From Eubacteriales bacterium (GTDB lineage Bacteria; Bacillota; Clostridia; Christensenellales; SZUA-584), in assembly GCA_028711205.1 (NCBI GenBank), contig JAQTSP010000041.1:1-13923 (forward strand): a stretch of DNA of 13,923 nucleotides, written 5' to 3'. The notes under the pieces are model-generated. The model was given only the letters and a program-made list of their open reading frames with translations. It ran no database searches and was not told where the DNA came from. This document shows, one piece after another, positions 12,953 through 13,923 of the stretch; the stretch's first letter is position 1, and each line of letters starts with the position of its first letter. A program made the position numbers and the translations under genes.

Positions 12953-13685
12953 AGTCATTCAAAATATCAAACTGTTATCATACACACCTAATGCCGAAAA
13001 ACTGACCGCTATGGCGGCCAAGCTCTGCTACAGCCCATCGGGAATCGACGACATCGCGGACGGGCTGACCAAAGACAAAGCCGCCGCATTTATCGGAAAA
13101 ATCGTCGACCTCGGACACCTCTCGACGATCGAGCACGCGAGTTTCTCGTTCGGTATCGAGGGCGTGTCGCGCACGCTTCTTGCGCAGATCACGCGCCACA
13201 GGATCGCCAGCTTCTCGGTACAGTCACAGCGCTATGTCAGCTATTCGGATACAGGTTTTTCGTATATCATACCGCCAAGCATTCACGCGCTTGGCGACGA
13301 TGCGGTCAAGAAGTTTGAGGCGCAGATGCAGACAATGCAGGTATGGTACGACGAATGGCGGCAGGCGCTTGGCGAACAGGGCGAAAAGTCCAATCAGGAC
13401 GCGCGGTTCGTGCTGCCCGGCGCGTGCGAAACGAAGATGATACTGACGATGAACGCGCGGGAGCTTTTGCACTTTTTTGAGCTCAGGTGCTGTGAGCGCG
13501 CCCAGTGGGAGATCAGAAAACTCGCGTGGCACATGCTGGCGCTTGTCTGCGATGTCGCACCGGCGCTTTTTGGCACAGCCGGCCCGTCATGCCTGCGCGG
13601 CAAGTGCAGCGAAGGGGCCAAAACCTGCGGAAAAGCCGCAGAGGTCAAACTAAAACACAGTGAAATTTTGAAAGGCAAAAAATAG
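12945..13685 (+). CDS. thyX: Flavin-dependent thymidylate synthase
   Basis: ThyX makes dTMP from dUMP using FAD, NADPH and methylenetetrahydrofolate, without needing dihydrofolate reductase recycling. The 246-aa protein has the ThyX signature RHRX7S at 84-94 (RHRIASFSVQS) followed by QRYVSY. The histidine-rich block GHLSTIEHASFSF (57-69) and the C-terminal CLRGKCSEG with CGKAAEV, a tail seen in Firmicutes ThyX, are present. GGGGAGG inside the end of mrnC precedes the ATG at 12945 by 6 nt, and the 8-bp overlap implies coupling. The rlmB start follows its stop with no gap. ThyX often replaces ThyA, but this window cannot show whether thyA is absent. Confidence 0.95.
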   Translation: MPEVIQNIKLLSYTPNAEKLTAMAAKLCYSPSGIDDIADGLTKDKAAAFIGKIVDLGHLSTIEHASFSFGIEGVSRTLLAQITRHRIASFSVQSQRYVSYSDTGFSYIIPPSIHALGDDAVKKFEAQMQTMQVWYDEWRQALGEQGEKSNQDARFVLPGACETKMILTMNARELLHFFELRCCERAQWEIRKLAWHMLALVCDVAPALFGTAGPSCLRGKCSEGAKTCGKAAEVKLKHSEILKGKK

Positions 13686-13923
13686 ATGGACATCATATTC
13701 GGAAGAAACACGGTCAAGGCCGCGATCAAATCCGGCCGGTCGCTCGATAAGATACTGGCGGCCAAAGATATTGCCGACCCCAGCGTACGCGAGATATTGG
13801 CGCTGGCCGCAGCGCACAGCATACCCGTCGTCCGTGTCGATAAAAGAAAGCTCGACAGCATGACGATGGAATTCGGGTACGGCGAAAAGCCAGCCAACCA
13901 CCAGGGCGTGGTCGCCGTCGCGG
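13686..13923 (+). CDS. rlmB: 23S rRNA 2'-O-methyltransferase RlmB / SpoU family (partial)
   Basis: Only the first 79 residues are in the window. They form the N-terminal substrate-binding domain of the SpoU/TrmH family: MDIIFGRNTVKAAIKSG at the start, a SIPVVRVDKRKLDSMT block (45-60) and NHQGVVA (71-77), the HQG motif that ends this domain. The catalytic SPOUT domain lies beyond the edge. By family it methylates a guanosine ribose in 23S rRNA (G2251 in E. coli). The ATG abuts the thyX stop; GAAAGG lies about 10 nt upstream inside thyX. The gene order (after mrnC) supports RlmB rather than another SpoU member. Confidence 0.88.
   Translation, partial: MDIIFGRNTVKAAIKSGRSLDKILAAKDIADPSVREILALAAAHSIPVVRVDKRKLDSMTMEFGYGEKPANHQGVVAVA

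Noticed and set aside
1..13923. Mobile elements, phage genes, CRISPR arrays, tRNA or rRNA genes
   Set aside because: I saw no transposase, integrase, direct-repeat array, terminal inverted repeats, tRNA cloverleaf or rRNA sequence in the window.

Overview
The window looks like a chromosomal segment of an anaerobic, medium-GC member of the Clostridia (Firmicutes). This rests on an RsbV/RsbW/SigB-type partner-switching operon, a T-box leader, a SCIFF ranthipeptide locus, GlpP, and the order mrnC-thyX-rlmB. I cannot name genus or species. There is no sign of phage, IS elements, CRISPR or RNA genes other than the T-box leader.

Layout. Positions 1-1353 (minus): rsbV-rsbW-sigB stress operon with the sigma factor cut by the window edge. 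1500-2423 (minus): monoacylglycerol-lipase-like hydrolase, divergent from a plus-strand pair at 2526-4294 made of a GlpP-type antiterminator and an acetate-kinase-family paralogue. The two divergent promoters overlap at their -35 boxes. 4321-9134 (minus): a head-to-tail run with a consensus promoter, a T-box leader whose specifier reads best as CUC (leucine), an acyl-CoA synthetase, a TIGR04086 membrane protein, the 48-residue SCIFF precursor ScfA, its radical SAM maturase ScfB, a gamma-carbonic-anhydrase-like protein, and an intrinsic terminator. 9305-10658 (minus): two half-length TSUP permease genes joined by a TTGA overlap, and a membrane-anchored HEAT-repeat protein. 10792-12384 (minus): a multi-pass GT-C-like membrane protein. 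12506-13923 (plus): mrnC, thyX and the start of rlmB.

Three observations deserve most attention. (1) A leucine-type T-box heads an acyl-CoA synthetase gene, which is not a usual T-box target; it suggests a role in leucine supply, for example activation of isovalerate for reductive carboxylation. The same transcript could run on into the SCIFF locus. (2) RsbW has lost the ATP-binding N-, G1- and G2-box residues although RsbV keeps its phosphorylatable serine, so the classical kinase switch is probably changed. (3) The acetate-kinase paralogue keeps the acyl pocket and several catalytic residues but has lost the conserved HLGNG loop, and it lies behind an RNA-binding glycerol regulator. Smaller points are an apparently leaderless mrnC mRNA, a hairpin that hides a ribosome binding site, and a weak attenuator between scfA and scfB.
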